From Sporisorium sorghi (taxonomy: Eukaryota; Basidiomycota; Ustilaginomycetes; Ustilaginales; Ustilaginaceae), in the NCBI GenBank assembly GCA_023212695.1, contig JALCCG010000370.1, positions 1 to 18,205 of the forward strand: a DNA stretch of 18,205 nt, given 5' to 3'. The notes under the pieces were generated by a model, which saw only the letters and a program-made list of their open reading frames with translations, did no database searches and had not been told where the DNA came from. Positions 1 through 7,560 of the stretch are shown in pieces (positions within the stretch are counted from its first letter, which is position 1; each line of letters begins with the position of its first letter). Position numbers and translations under genes: made by a program.

Positions 1-75
1 TAACCCTAACCCTAACCCTAACCCTAACCCTAACCCTAACCCTAACCCTAACCCTAACCCTAACCCTAACCCTAA
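1..75. repeat. Telomere repeat tract (TTAGGG)n
   Basis: About 12.5 perfect copies of CCCTAA run from the first base to position 75 with no variant units, then change abruptly to non-repetitive sequence. TTAGGG is the usual telomere repeat of filamentous fungi, smuts included. The orientation, C-rich strand 5' to 3' at the left edge, is what a left chromosome end should show. The tract is short and probably cut by the assembly end, so its length should not be read as the telomere length in the cell. Confidence 0.98.
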
Positions 76-115
76 GATAGTGGGTGCGAACAGGTACGAC
101 AAGCCCGGGGGCAAA

Positions 116-548
116 TCAATGAGCGCTCTGAGCAGCGAGACGGTCGATGAGGCGCTTGAGAGCAGCCTTGTGGTCCACATCGACATGCTCTGCGATCAGC
201 ACAACGCCACGCGCCTCCTCCTGGGCGATTGCAGCCTCGTCGTGGATCGTGTCGATGTAGCCAGTGATTTGAGCGGTGGACATTTCGACAAAGAGGTTGG
301 CTTGCTCGTCCAACATCCCCCCCCCCCCCCGCTTTTTTGAACGTATCGAACCACTCGTCTTGCGGAATGGGGACGGCGTAGACCGTTGTTGCAGTGATTT
401 CAGAGATGTACTGAGCAAGCTCGGGGACGGTCTTTTTGGGTGTGACGATCTGCACAGCTGCAATGTGACCCTGCTTAGCAATGTCTGCAGAAGACGAGGG
501 CGGGGCGAGCAGATACTTGAGTGCAGTTGCAGCGATCAACTTTCGCAT
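116..548 (-). pseudogene. NmrA-like NAD(P)-binding protein, C-terminal remnant, frameshifted
   Basis: The minus-strand frame opening at 548 reads MRKLIAATALKYLLAPP, continues through TVPELAQYISEITATTVYAV and PIPQDEWFDTFKKAG, and then hits a run of 14 G (317-330 on the plus strand). Past the run the coherent sequence (DEQANLFVEMSTAQITGYID, ending in LKRLIDRLAAQSAH) is in another frame, which stops at 116. The pattern 'T.PELA..IS......V..V.IP...W...F..AG' followed by a helix and 'GY' resembles the C-terminal substrate-binding part of NmrA-like atypical short-chain dehydrogenases, from memory of the family. The N-terminal Rossmann fold with its GxxGxxG motif is absent; a stop lies three codons upstream of 548. 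It is therefore most likely a truncated, frameshifted relic. A G-run miscount in the assembly could explain the frameshift but not the missing N-terminus. The family assignment is tentative. Confidence 0.5.
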
Positions 549-1073
549 GGCGAATGGCTATCATTGCATCGAAATGCGAATGACGACGTGGCTGTTGCAG
601 CATGGTGATGATGTTCGAGAGAGCTCTAGAAGCAGAGTCATTGTTCGGTGATAAGCCAAAAAGAACATGAGTCGAAAGCAGGTCATCAAGTAGCGAAGCT
701 GTGACGATCCAGCAAGGCACCGGTTACTTTGAAGATGGACCCTGTGTGCGCCGCGGACCGCGCTTTCTGACGGACAGTCGATGGCAAAGCGAGGGTCACG
801 GCCTTTTGCTGTTGGCTGACCATGATGTGTCGATGAGCATCGGCTTCATCTTGCTCGTTACAGTCAACGTTTGCCGCTTTCCTAACGCGCGACCCTGTTC
901 AGGAATGCGTCACCGGCGACGTTGTGGAAATGGCGGAGCGAGCACCAAAAGCTCGGCACGGGCCAAACCTTTGTTACTGGGAATCTGTTTCCGCTGTCGG
1001 TGTTTGTCTCAGAACCATATCCGAACAAGAAGCATTCCCAAACGTAACCTCAACTCTCGGACCCGTCTTGGTC
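549..1073. other. Intergenic, no gene recognised
   Basis: This 525-bp stretch lies between the two divergently oriented relics. The short open frames in it on both strands show no recognisable motif. In particular the minus-strand frame above 548 does not supply the missing N-terminus of the NmrA-like remnant. No tRNA fold, transposon end or clear promoter element was seen. Confidence 0.5.
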
Positions 1074-1365
1074 ATGCCAGTGGTGCACGTCGTGTCGTTC
1101 AGGTACAAGGATTCCGTGTCTTCTGCGGAACGGACCGAGCTGTACCAGCAGTTCGGCACATTCCAGCAAGAGTGTCTGTATACGGACAGCAAACCGTACA
1201 TTCTCGACTTTAAGAGCTCGACGCACAACACGTCGCCCGAGAACGCAGGCAAGGAGCTTCCACACAAGACTGTGCTACGATTACATTCAAGAGACACTCA
1301 CGACGGCCGCGCACGCACAGAACCAGACGGCGTCGCGGAACCTTCGCGGAGGTTGGTCGAGTTAG
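1074..1365 (+). pseudogene. Dabb (stress-responsive A/B barrel) domain protein, broken
   Basis: From the ATG at 1074 the frame reads MPVVHVVSFRYKDSVSSAER, then ELYQQFGTFQQECL, KPYILDFKSS and NTSPENAGK. This is the classic start of a Dabb protein: beta strand with a metal/heme-type His, helix, then 'D.SPE..'. After about position 1253 the frame loses similarity. A second frame (tgc at 1273 to tag at 1363-1365) then resumes with YDYIQETLTTAAHAQNQTAS, which fits the expected 'DYY..E..H' segment. The central strand of about 10-15 residues (normally like 'G.THAFV.EF.S..') is missing and the two halves differ by one frame, so a small deletion broke the gene. No intron of plausible size with GT/AG ends repairs it. 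Its end overlaps the 3' end of the convergent coiled-coil gene by 68 bp. Intact family members are small dimeric barrels of about 100 residues. Confidence 0.65.
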
Positions 1366-3883
1366 ACAAGGGTCGCTTGGCGCTGGCTTGCGTCGCTTCG
1401 CTGCGGCGGAGCGACGCGGCCGTGGGCCGGGTCACTGACGAGGACGAACCCGAGACGATCCTTCGAGAGCCGAGTGCGGGTGTTTTTGTCGGTGCAGCAG
1501 CAGCGGCAGGAGTAGACACAACACGCGATTTGTGCTTCTGCTCGAGCTCTTGCTTTTCGCGGGTCGAGAGCCTTCGACGCGACTGAGCTGCGACAAGGGC
1601 AGCAGCGGCAGCGTTCGATTCTGGTCCTTTCGATGCGGACGGGTCTGGCGACGTTGCTGGCGCATCTTGCTGTTCACCACGAGCAGCACCCTCCGAAATA
1701 CGACGACTCGCTCGCCTCTTGCCCGTGCTGCTAGGCTCCACCACCACTTCCGCCTCTGCCTTCCTCTTGCGACCTTGACTGACATCCGCTGCCGCAGCAC
1801 TGCTCCCAGACAGCCTCGACGATCGGCGTGTCGCTGTCTTCCTTGCTGCAGTCGAGCGGGTGGCGCCAAAGATGGCATCGAGCTCGGGATTGTTGCCGAA
1901 ACTCTCGCCGAAGCTCATCGCGCCCGCAACGGCGTCCGCATCCGCATCCGTAGACTCGTTGCTCAGCCGGCCTCGTCGACTGGACCGCCGCGAGGTCCAG
2001 GCGTCTGCGTTCTCCGTCGACCTTTCACTGGCAGTGTCGACGGTGCTGCTCAACGACGGCATCTCTGCGTCCTCGGCGACGACGGACAGGCTGCCGATCT
2101 CGGACCGACGCACTTGATCGCGAGCCTGGAGCTCTGCCACCTCGCCTTCATCGAGTCGCTTGAGGGAAGTCACCTTGGCCGGCTGGATGGCGTTGGTGCG
2201 TTCCGACAAGATGCGATCGCGCTCGTTGCGTAGCTCGCGTGCCTGTGCTTCGAGCATCTCGCATCGCTGGGCGAAGTGGGTTCGCTCCTGTTGCGCCGTC
2301 TGCAGCTCGAGCCGGAGCGATTCCGCTTGCTGCGCTGCACCTGCTTCGGTGTCCTTGTCAGCAGAAGAGGAGGACGTGGTCTGGTCGAGCAGGCTCCTTG
2401 CGCGGTGTTCGGCCTCGACGAGCTTCTTGAGCTCCTTATCCTTCCTGACCACATTCTGCTCGGCCACGGCGACCTGTTTGACGAGCTGAGCCAGCTTCTT
2501 TTCCAGCTCCACCTTCTCCCTCTGCCAGTCGACGCGATGTGAGGCTCCACCGCCAGAGGTACCACTCGACGCCGCAATCGCTGCAGACGCAAGTGACCCG
2601 ACGTGCAAAGGACCGTTGGTCTTGTTGAGCGAGAGCCTTGCGTCGTTCTGCAGATCTTGCTGGATATCGTGCTCGAGCTTGGCCGACCAAGCCCGCTCAC
2701 GCGCCTCGGCAGAGAGGCGCTGGCTCTGTGCGGCCTGGTGGATGTTGCGTTCGGTGCGCAGATCCAGCAGAGACTGAACGTGCGAGCTGATGGCTGTCGA
2801 CATGACTTCGAGCGCACGCAGTGCCGGGTGCGCCACCTTGCTCGACGAGCCAGAGACGAGTGCGCCTGATGAAGTGGACCGGAGCGTGTCGTTGGCAGGG
2901 AAGAGGTCACGTTGGAACAGCGGTCGGTGTCCGTCGAGCCATGCGTCGTTGGAAGGCGATCGCTTGGATGCGCCCACACTGCTGAGGCTGCTCGAAGATG
3001 CTGAGCGAGAGCCGCTCGAGTCGCCGTTCGATTTTGCTGTTGCAGAAGCAGGATCGCGTTTCCTGGCATCGTCCTCCTCAGCCTCGACCATGTCCACCAG
3101 TTCCTGATCCGCGCGTCGAACAGCATTGATGGCTTCGGTGGCACAACGCTTGAGAGCCTGGTTGTACTCGACCAGATGCGCCCGCTTCTGCTCGAGTTCC
3201 TGCACCTGCTGAGCGTACAACCCCGGCGACCCCGCTTTGGACGACGAAGAAGCCGGCGGCTCGTCAAATGCAGAAGCGACGATCCGAAAGTCGGGTACAG
3301 CAGATCGAATCGCCGAGCTGGTGACTTGGCCGATACGTGCTCTGACTCGAGCGACGGATCGGTCGTTGGCAGCCTTGTACTGCAGCGCCGAGGCTTTGAT
3401 GGCCTGCAGATCCCTCCTCGTGCGAGCGAGCGCTTCCTTGGTCGCTTTGTGTGCGTTGCGCTCCGTTTCCAGTTGAGTGCCGAGTTGGGCGAGCTTGATT
3501 TTGGATGCCTCTGCTTTGCGTTCGAAGTCTGCCGAGCGTTCGAGTTCCTCCTTCTGAAAGCGTTTGGATCGTTCCAGGGAGGCGGTGAGTGTACGGTTTT
3601 TGGCGGTCAGGGCGGTGCGTACTTCGATGTCCTCCTCACGCTGTGCTATCATGGCATGTAGCGCATCCGCCAGTGCAGAGAGAGAGTCGCCGCGCATGCC
3701 AGCGACATTGAGTGGAGATCCAAGGTATCCTCGTGAGATGAGCGTGGCATTGAGCTGCTCGAACGTGGGCCGTATTGAGCCGTTGCTTTCCATCGACATG
3801 TCAGCGGATAGATCGGGCAAATCATCGTAGGCGCCTGACTGAGGCGCAGCCGGCGCTGCGGTCGTAGTTGCGACCATGGCCAT
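1298..3883 (-). CDS. Coiled-coil protein resembling ADIP/SSX2IP/Msd1 (spindle-pole microtubule anchoring)
   Basis: The 861-residue product begins at the ATG at 3883, chosen because it sits in an excellent context (GCAGCCATGG). The frame stays open to an ATG at 3991, but that extension is largely a translated (CT)n repeat and unlikely to be used. Residues about 40-260 carry a short helical motif (FEQLNATLISRGYLGSPLNV) followed by a long coiled coil (TLTASLERSKRFQKEELERS and onward). This is the layout of the ADIP domain shared by human SSX2IP, fission-yeast Msd1 and Aspergillus TINA, which anchor microtubule minus ends at the spindle pole. A second coiled coil lies at about 450-590 (VELEKKLAQLVKQVAVAEQN, then LRLELQTAQQERTHFAQRCE). 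The C-terminal third is Ser/Ala-rich and strongly basic (RRSSRLSG, KRRASRRIS), perhaps a microtubule- or DNA-binding tail or nuclear signal. The family link rests on architecture and a short motif, so it is moderate. The gene is divergent from CENP-A. Confidence 0.7.
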   Translation of the reverse strand: MAMVATTTAAPAAPQSGAYDDLPDLSADMSMESNGSIRPTFEQLNATLISRGYLGSPLNVAGMRGDSLSALADALHAMIAQREEDIEVRTALTAKNRTLTASLERSKRFQKEELERSADFERKAEASKIKLAQLGTQLETERNAHKATKEALARTRRDLQAIKASALQYKAANDRSVARVRARIGQVTSSAIRSAVPDFRIVASAFDEPPASSSSKAGSPGLYAQQVQELEQKRAHLVEYNQALKRCATEAINAVRRADQELVDMVEAEEDDARKRDPASATAKSNGDSSGSRSASSSSLSSVGASKRSPSNDAWLDGHRPLFQRDLFPANDTLRSTSSGALVSGSSSKVAHPALRALEVMSTAISSHVQSLLDLRTERNIHQAAQSQRLSAEARERAWSAKLEHDIQQDLQNDARLSLNKTNGPLHVGSLASAAIAASSGTSGGGASHRVDWQREKVELEKKLAQLVKQVAVAEQNVVRKDKELKKLVEAEHRARSLLDQTTSSSSADKDTEAGAAQQAESLRLELQTAQQERTHFAQRCEMLEAQARELRNERDRILSERTNAIQPAKVTSLKRLDEGEVAELQARDQVRRSEIGSLSVVAEDAEMPSLSSTVDTASERSTENADAWTSRRSSRRGRLSNESTDADADAVAGAMSFGESFGNNPELDAIFGATRSTAARKTATRRSSRLSGSSAAAADVSQGRKRKAEAEVVVEPSSTGKRRASRRISEGAARGEQQDAPATSPDPSASKGPESNAAAAALVAAQSRRRLSTREKQELEQKHKSRVVSTPAAAAAPTKTPALGSRRIVSGSSSSVTRPTAASLRRSEATQASAKRPLSNSTNLREGSATPSGSVRARPS

Positions 3884-4219
3884 GGCTGCTCGAATGGGCG
3901 ACAATGCTTCGACGCACGACCGTGATGATGGTGGTGATGGATGAGAATGGTGGAGCAAAAGAGAACAACACACTCTCTCTCTCTCTCTCAATTCTCGCGA
4001 CGCGTCTCGCTTCCATTTTTATTTTTTTTCATTTTTTTTTTTTTTTTTTTTTTTTTTGGGCAGAGAGGTACAACGCACGTGACCTTTGGCGCAGCATTTC
4101 ACCCAGAATCGGGCCCGATGCAGAGAATATATGCACGACGCGCGACCCTTTGTTTCTCTTGCTCTTTCACTCCAACACTCACTCACCATCACCATCGTCT
4201 CAGATCTGTCACTCCCAAC
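3884..4219. promoter_or_regulatory. Shared divergent promoter of the ADIP-like gene and CENP-A
   Basis: This 336-bp gap separates two head-to-head start codons. It holds a (CT)n microsatellite (about 3973-3989), a 26-nt T tract (4032-4057), a TATA-like AATATAT (about 4125-4131, some 90 bp before the CENP-A ATG) and a pyrimidine-rich CENP-A leader with CACTCACTCACCATCACC-type sequence. The rigid dA:dT tract would exclude nucleosomes and could serve both genes. The promoter role is inferred from position. Confidence 0.6.
4032..4057. repeat. T26 homopolymer tract
   Basis: An uninterrupted run of 26 T, preceded by an eight-T run at 4022-4029. It lies about 160 bp upstream of the CENP-A start and about 150 bp upstream of the divergent gene's start. 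Run length in the assembly may be inexact. Confidence 0.9.
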
Positions 4220-4774
4220 ATGGCGACACGCGCAAGGCCAAGTCTGGCCGACACCTCGTACCCCGAATCCACCCTCTACGCAGAGACCTACGATGAGGGC
4301 TCCTACGCCAGTTCGTCCGAAGGCGGTGGATCTGCGATGCTCTCGCGCCGGGCGCCATCGATCCAATCCGAAATGTCGCGAAGGAGGTTCGAGGAGTACT
4401 CGATGACCGAGCCCAGCATCAGCCACGTCGGGCAGAAGAAGCGCCATCGACCAGGTACGGTAGCGCTGCGCGAGATCCGCCAGTACCAGAAATCCACCGA
4501 CCTGCTGATCCGCAAACTGCCCTTTGCCCGACTCGTGCGCGAGATCGCAAACGACTTTGTCACGTCGTACGAGCACGGCGAGTGCGGCTCGGGTCTGCGG
4601 TGGCAGAGCTCCGCCATCTTGGCGCTGCAAGAGGCGACAGAGGCGTTTTTGGTGCACCTGTTCGAAGACGCCAATCTGTGCGCGATTCACGGCAAGCGCG
4701 TGACACTCATGAAGAAGGACTTCCAGCTCGCAAGACGCTTGCGTGGCCGATGGGACGGGCTGGGCGGCTACTAG
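4220..4774 (+). CDS. CENPA: Centromeric histone H3 variant CENP-A (Cse4/Cnp1)
   Basis: The 184-residue product has an H3-type histone fold at about 77-176: [37 protein letters not shown], then [28 protein letters not shown] and [10 protein letters not shown]. It is a centromeric variant, not canonical H3. The N-terminal tail (1-75) lacks the ARTKQTARKS sequence. Loop 1 is enlarged, Trp128 replaces the Phe of 'LRFQSS', and 'QEATEAF' and the C-terminal tail RWDGLGGY diverge. CENP-A replaces H3 in centromeric nucleosomes and nucleates the kinetochore; loop 1 and helix 2 form the centromere-targeting domain. Loop 1 reads [14 protein letters not shown], about nine residues longer than H3 and longer than the usual two- or three-residue CENP-A insertion. 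The ATG at 4220 (CCCAACATGGCG) is the first one giving a reasonable H3-variant tail; upstream codons translate the T tract. The gene is intronless and lies tail-to-tail with Nup53. Confidence 0.95.
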   Translation: MATRARPSLADTSYPESTLYAETYDEGSYASSSEGGGSAMLSRRAPSIQSEMSRRRFEEYSMTEPSISHVGQKKRHRPGTVALREIRQYQKSTDLLIRKLPFARLVREIANDFVTSYEHGECGSGLRWQSSAILALQEATEAFLVHLFEDANLCAIHGKRVTLMKKDFQLARRLRGRWDGLGGY

Positions 4775-5007
4775 GCGTCGTCGAACTCGCATATAATCGA
4801 TCAATTCCCAAGCGGCAGTCGCCTCCCCCGGCTTCCGGTATACCTCCAGCGTCCCGTTTCTCGTTTCGTCGCTTCTCACATTGTAAAAGTCCTGTACACT
4901 AGTCTCTCCAATCGCATCGAAATCTCGCAGAATGATGTATCGCGTCAAAGTTGCGCCAAGGGCTGTTGCATTCGACCAGGACATCGTAGCATCAAAGTGG
5001 CTACACT
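4775..5007. other. Convergent 3' intergenic region, CENP-A / Nup53
   Basis: 233 bp between two converging stop codons. It should hold both 3' untranslated regions and poly(A) sites; the AT-richer stretch GCATATAATCGATCAATT just after the CENP-A stop is a plausible 3'-end signal. No gene is seen on either strand. Confidence 0.6.
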
Positions 5008-7221
5008 CTACCAGCCAAAGATGCCGTCCGTAATCCTGCCGAGCACGCTCGTACTGCCACTCGCAGCAGCGGGCTTGGCATTGGCCGCATTGCCACCAGC
5101 CGGAGCCGTCGCTGGCTTGCTCGCACCCGAGCCAAACAGCGACGAAGCCGCCTTGAACGGCGAGCCAGCGGCGAGACCGCTCAAGTTGCCCGTCGACGCC
5201 GAAGGTTTGAACGCGATCGACGGATCGTTGATCACGGACAGGGGGCGACCGAACGCAGGGTACGACGTGTGTTGCGCACCCGGTGCTGCGCCTGCTCCCG
5301 TTGAGCCACCTGTCTCGTTGCGGTTAGCGTGCGCACTGACACCGGCACCAAACGCGATCGAGTGGCGGTTGTTCTGGCCGTTTCCTGCGAAACTCGACGA
5401 GTTGGCCGCATTGGCGCGGGTGGCCGAGAGCGCAGACGCATCGATCGACGGCACCGCAATCGACTTGGCCGACGCCTTGTACGTCTCGGCCGTGCGGCTC
5501 GACGGAAACACGTCCATGCGGAACACGGCATCCACGCCGTTGGTCAGCGCCACCTGATGAAAATTATCGTCCTGCCAGCGAACACCAACCATGCACGCGC
5601 CAGCGACGATCTCGCCATTGCGACGCAGAGCGTGGAGCGCCTGGAACGACTCGGCGTACCGGATGCGTGTGCAGCACGAGAGCGGGGGAGACGAGGGTTG
5701 CGCGGTAGCCTGCTCCTGCGCTGAACCGCTGCCGGTCAGGTCGATCGCTTCGATGAGTTCGACGCCGCCGATGCTGGCAAAGAGCTCGAGCACCGCTTTC
5801 TCCATCCAGGTTGGGTATCCGTATACGAGCACAGTGCGCTGCGCCGTGCCGAGCGCTGTGTCCTTCTCTGCGGTAGCGTTGTCACGAGCAGAGGACCAAG
5901 ATGCGTCGTTGCCAGAGGAAACGCCTCCGAGGGAAGGCGACAACCTTTGAAGTGCGGGATTGGATGGCGTCGAAAGCGCCGAGCGACCAGGCAAAAGGCT
6001 CTGTGCAGACGCCGAATCTGCGCCGTTGGCAGAGGAGCGGAAGGTGTTGGTGTAGGACGTTCCAGCCGAGGTGCCCAAAAAGGACGACTGAGCAGCAGCG
6101 GAAGCCTCGTCCTCGAGCCGTTCCTGGGGTGGAGCATCGTCGTCGTCATCCTGATCCATAGCGCCCCGCGTCACACTGAAGGGAGCAGATGCGGCAGGCG
6201 GCGTCGAGAGGGAGCGGCTGCTGCGAGCGGGTGACTCCATGGAAGTCTTACGAGCAGGCGAAGCGGATCCACCAGCCGTCGAAGAGGTTGGAGCGGGGGT
6301 TGCTGATGCCCGCCCGCCACGCAGACCACCAGCCCCAAAAATGCTCTCCTTGCCGCCACGCCATGGAGTGCCCGGACCGACGGAGCCGGCTCGACTGAAG
6401 GAGGCGTCCTCGCGCCTATCATTGAAAAAGCTCGAGCTGAATCGGCTGACGGGAGAAGGTTGACCTTTAGAGGAAGGGGTGTTCTCCTCTTTGCCCGACT
6501 TGGAAGCAGGTGTGCCGAAGGCGATGCTCGTATCGGCATCTTGTGTTGCCTCTGGCGAGGTTGGTTCAGCCTGGCGAGCAGGAAGCTTGTAAGGCTTGAC
6601 CACCTTGGTACGGCTGAGGTAGCCTGGGATGTAGCTCATGTTCTGACTCTGCTGTTCGAGAACCAACCTCTGTTGGTCGATGGCTTGTTGCTGCTGTTGC
6701 TGCTGCAAAGACTGAGGAGTGCCGGTGTGCTGCATCGTGTTGTGTTGTTGCTGTGTGTTCTGGTGGTGGAAGGGACTACCGAAGGATTGGTTCTGCTGCG
6801 GCTGTTGCTGTTGTTGGTGCTGTTGTTGGTGCTGCTGCTGCTGAGGCTGTGCTGCTCCGAACAAGCTGTTGTTTTGAGGTGTTCCGAACGGGTTCGTGGG
6901 CTGTTGCTGACCCGCATTGGGAGTAGAGGTGGCATTGTTACCGAAAAGCGATCCCGTGTTTTGCTGCGGCTGCTGCGAGCCAGGCGTACCGAAGAGCGGC
7001 TTTTGACCGAAAAGACCTGTCGACTGCGGAGCTCCTTGTTGCTGCTGCTGCTGTGGCTGTGGCTGCTGAGCATTGTTGCCGAAAGAGAATCCGCCTGGCG
7101 TCGAGAATGACGAAGTGTTGTCGCTGTTGAAGCCTCCAGTATTGCAGCCAAAGGGTGTAGAGGACTGGGGCTGCTGAGCGGCCTGCTGCGGTGTTGCCGT
7201 TGAGTTGGAGAATGAGAACAT
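5008..7221 (-). CDS. Nucleoporin Nup53/Nup35 family (FG repeats, MPPN RRM-like domain)
   Basis: The 737-residue protein has three parts. Residues 1-190 are Gln/Asn-rich with scattered FG motifs (TGLFG, PLFGTPG, SLFG, NPFGTP, SLFGAA) and poly-Q tracts. Residues about 190-460 are Ser/Pro-rich linker, with a conserved-looking SYIPGYLSR at about 196-204. Residues about 463-550 are the Nup35-type RRM (TVLVYGYPTWMEKAVLELFA, then CCTRIRYAESFQALHALRRN and CMVGVRWQDD). The last residues, SVLGRITDGIFGW, match the amphipathic C-terminal membrane-binding helix ending in IFGW typical of the family, including human Nup35. The protein belongs to the inner ring of the nuclear pore, binding Nup155/Nic96-type partners and the pore membrane; in this family the RRM dimerises rather than binding RNA. 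Start at the ATG at 7221 (FSFSNSTATP follows). A T22 tract lies about 95 bp upstream of the start. No frameshift or intron is needed. Confidence 0.93.
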   Translation of the reverse strand: MFSFSNSTATPQQAAQQPQSSTPFGCNTGGFNSDNTSSFSTPGGFSFGNNAQQPQPQQQQQQGAPQSTGLFGQKPLFGTPGSQQPQQNTGSLFGNNATSTPNAGQQQPTNPFGTPQNNSLFGAAQPQQQQHQQQHQQQQQPQQNQSFGSPFHHQNTQQQHNTMQHTGTPQSLQQQQQQQAIDQQRLVLEQQSQNMSYIPGYLSRTKVVKPYKLPARQAEPTSPEATQDADTSIAFGTPASKSGKEENTPSSKGQPSPVSRFSSSFFNDRREDASFSRAGSVGPGTPWRGGKESIFGAGGLRGGRASATPAPTSSTAGGSASPARKTSMESPARSSRSLSTPPAASAPFSVTRGAMDQDDDDDAPPQERLEDEASAAAQSSFLGTSAGTSYTNTFRSSANGADSASAQSLLPGRSALSTPSNPALQRLSPSLGGVSSGNDASWSSARDNATAEKDTALGTAQRTVLVYGYPTWMEKAVLELFASIGGVELIEAIDLTGSGSAQEQATAQPSSPPLSCCTRIRYAESFQALHALRRNGEIVAGACMVGVRWQDDNFHQVALTNGVDAVFRMDVFPSSRTAETYKASAKSIAVPSIDASALSATRANAANSSSFAGNGQNNRHSIAFGAGVSAHANRNETGGSTGAGAAPGAQHTSYPAFGRPLSVINDPSIAFKPSASTGNLSGLAAGSPFKAASSLFGSGASKPATAPAGGNAANAKPAAASGSTSVLGRITDGIFGW

Positions 7222-7560
7222 GATGAATGTGCTCCCTCCGTAGCTTCTTGATAAAGATGATGATGATGAGGAGGAGGAAAGGTAAGGAGTTCGTTGTTTG
7301 TTGTTGTTGTTGTTCTTTTTTTTTTTTTTTTTTTTTTATTGAACAAAACGCGCTCAGATTGCGCGAGCAATTTCTCGGCCGATTAAGCGAATATCTCGGA
7401 TCTCGGCCTTTGCTGCCTCCACCTTGTCAGGGTCCAGTCGAAGCAGGGAGATTTGCCACCTTCTTGCCCTGCTTGTGACCGGTTCCTACCTTCGTCCCTC
7501 CGCCATCTCTCCCATTGCGACCACCTCGAACCGAAGACTCAACTCGCATAGGACCTCAAG
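7222..7560. promoter_or_regulatory. Divergent upstream region of Nup53 and the Tda3-like relic
   Basis: 339 bp between the Nup53 start and the ATG of the FAD-oxidoreductase relic. It contains TGATGATGATGAGGAGG and GTTGTTGTTGTT short repeats and a T22 tract (7316-7337), then an ordinary-looking leader (CCATCTCTCCCATTGCGACC) before 7561. The promoter role is inferred from position. Confidence 0.5.
7316..7337. repeat. T22 homopolymer tract
   Basis: An uninterrupted run of 22 T preceded by GTTGTTGTTGTTGTTC. It lies about 95 bp upstream of the Nup53 start and reads as poly-A in the sense of Nup53. Confidence 0.9.

Noticed and set aside
924..1586. A single 220-residue protein covering the Dabb domain and extending into the coiled-coil gene
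   Set aside because: Only residues from the ATG at 1074 to about 1253 look like a protein family. The rest is antisense shadow of the minus-strand gene, and the true Dabb continuation is in another frame.
2170..3267. 365-codon minus-strand frame in another register of the coiled-coil gene
   Set aside because: It is Arg/Ser-rich shadow translation. The register with heptad-like coiled coil and the ADIP motif is the real one.
3884..3991. 36-residue N-terminal extension of the coiled-coil protein
   Set aside because: It is largely a translation of the (CT)n repeat and promoter DNA. The ATG at 3883 has a far better start context.
4570..4612. Tiny intron explaining the long CENP-A loop
   Set aside because: GT/AG pairs here would give introns of about 20-43 bases, too short, and the only larger choice would remove the conserved LRWQ.
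4019..4984. 321-codon minus-strand frame antisense to CENP-A
   Set aside because: It ends in a poly-Lys translated from the T tract and has no motif; CENP-A on the other strand is certain.
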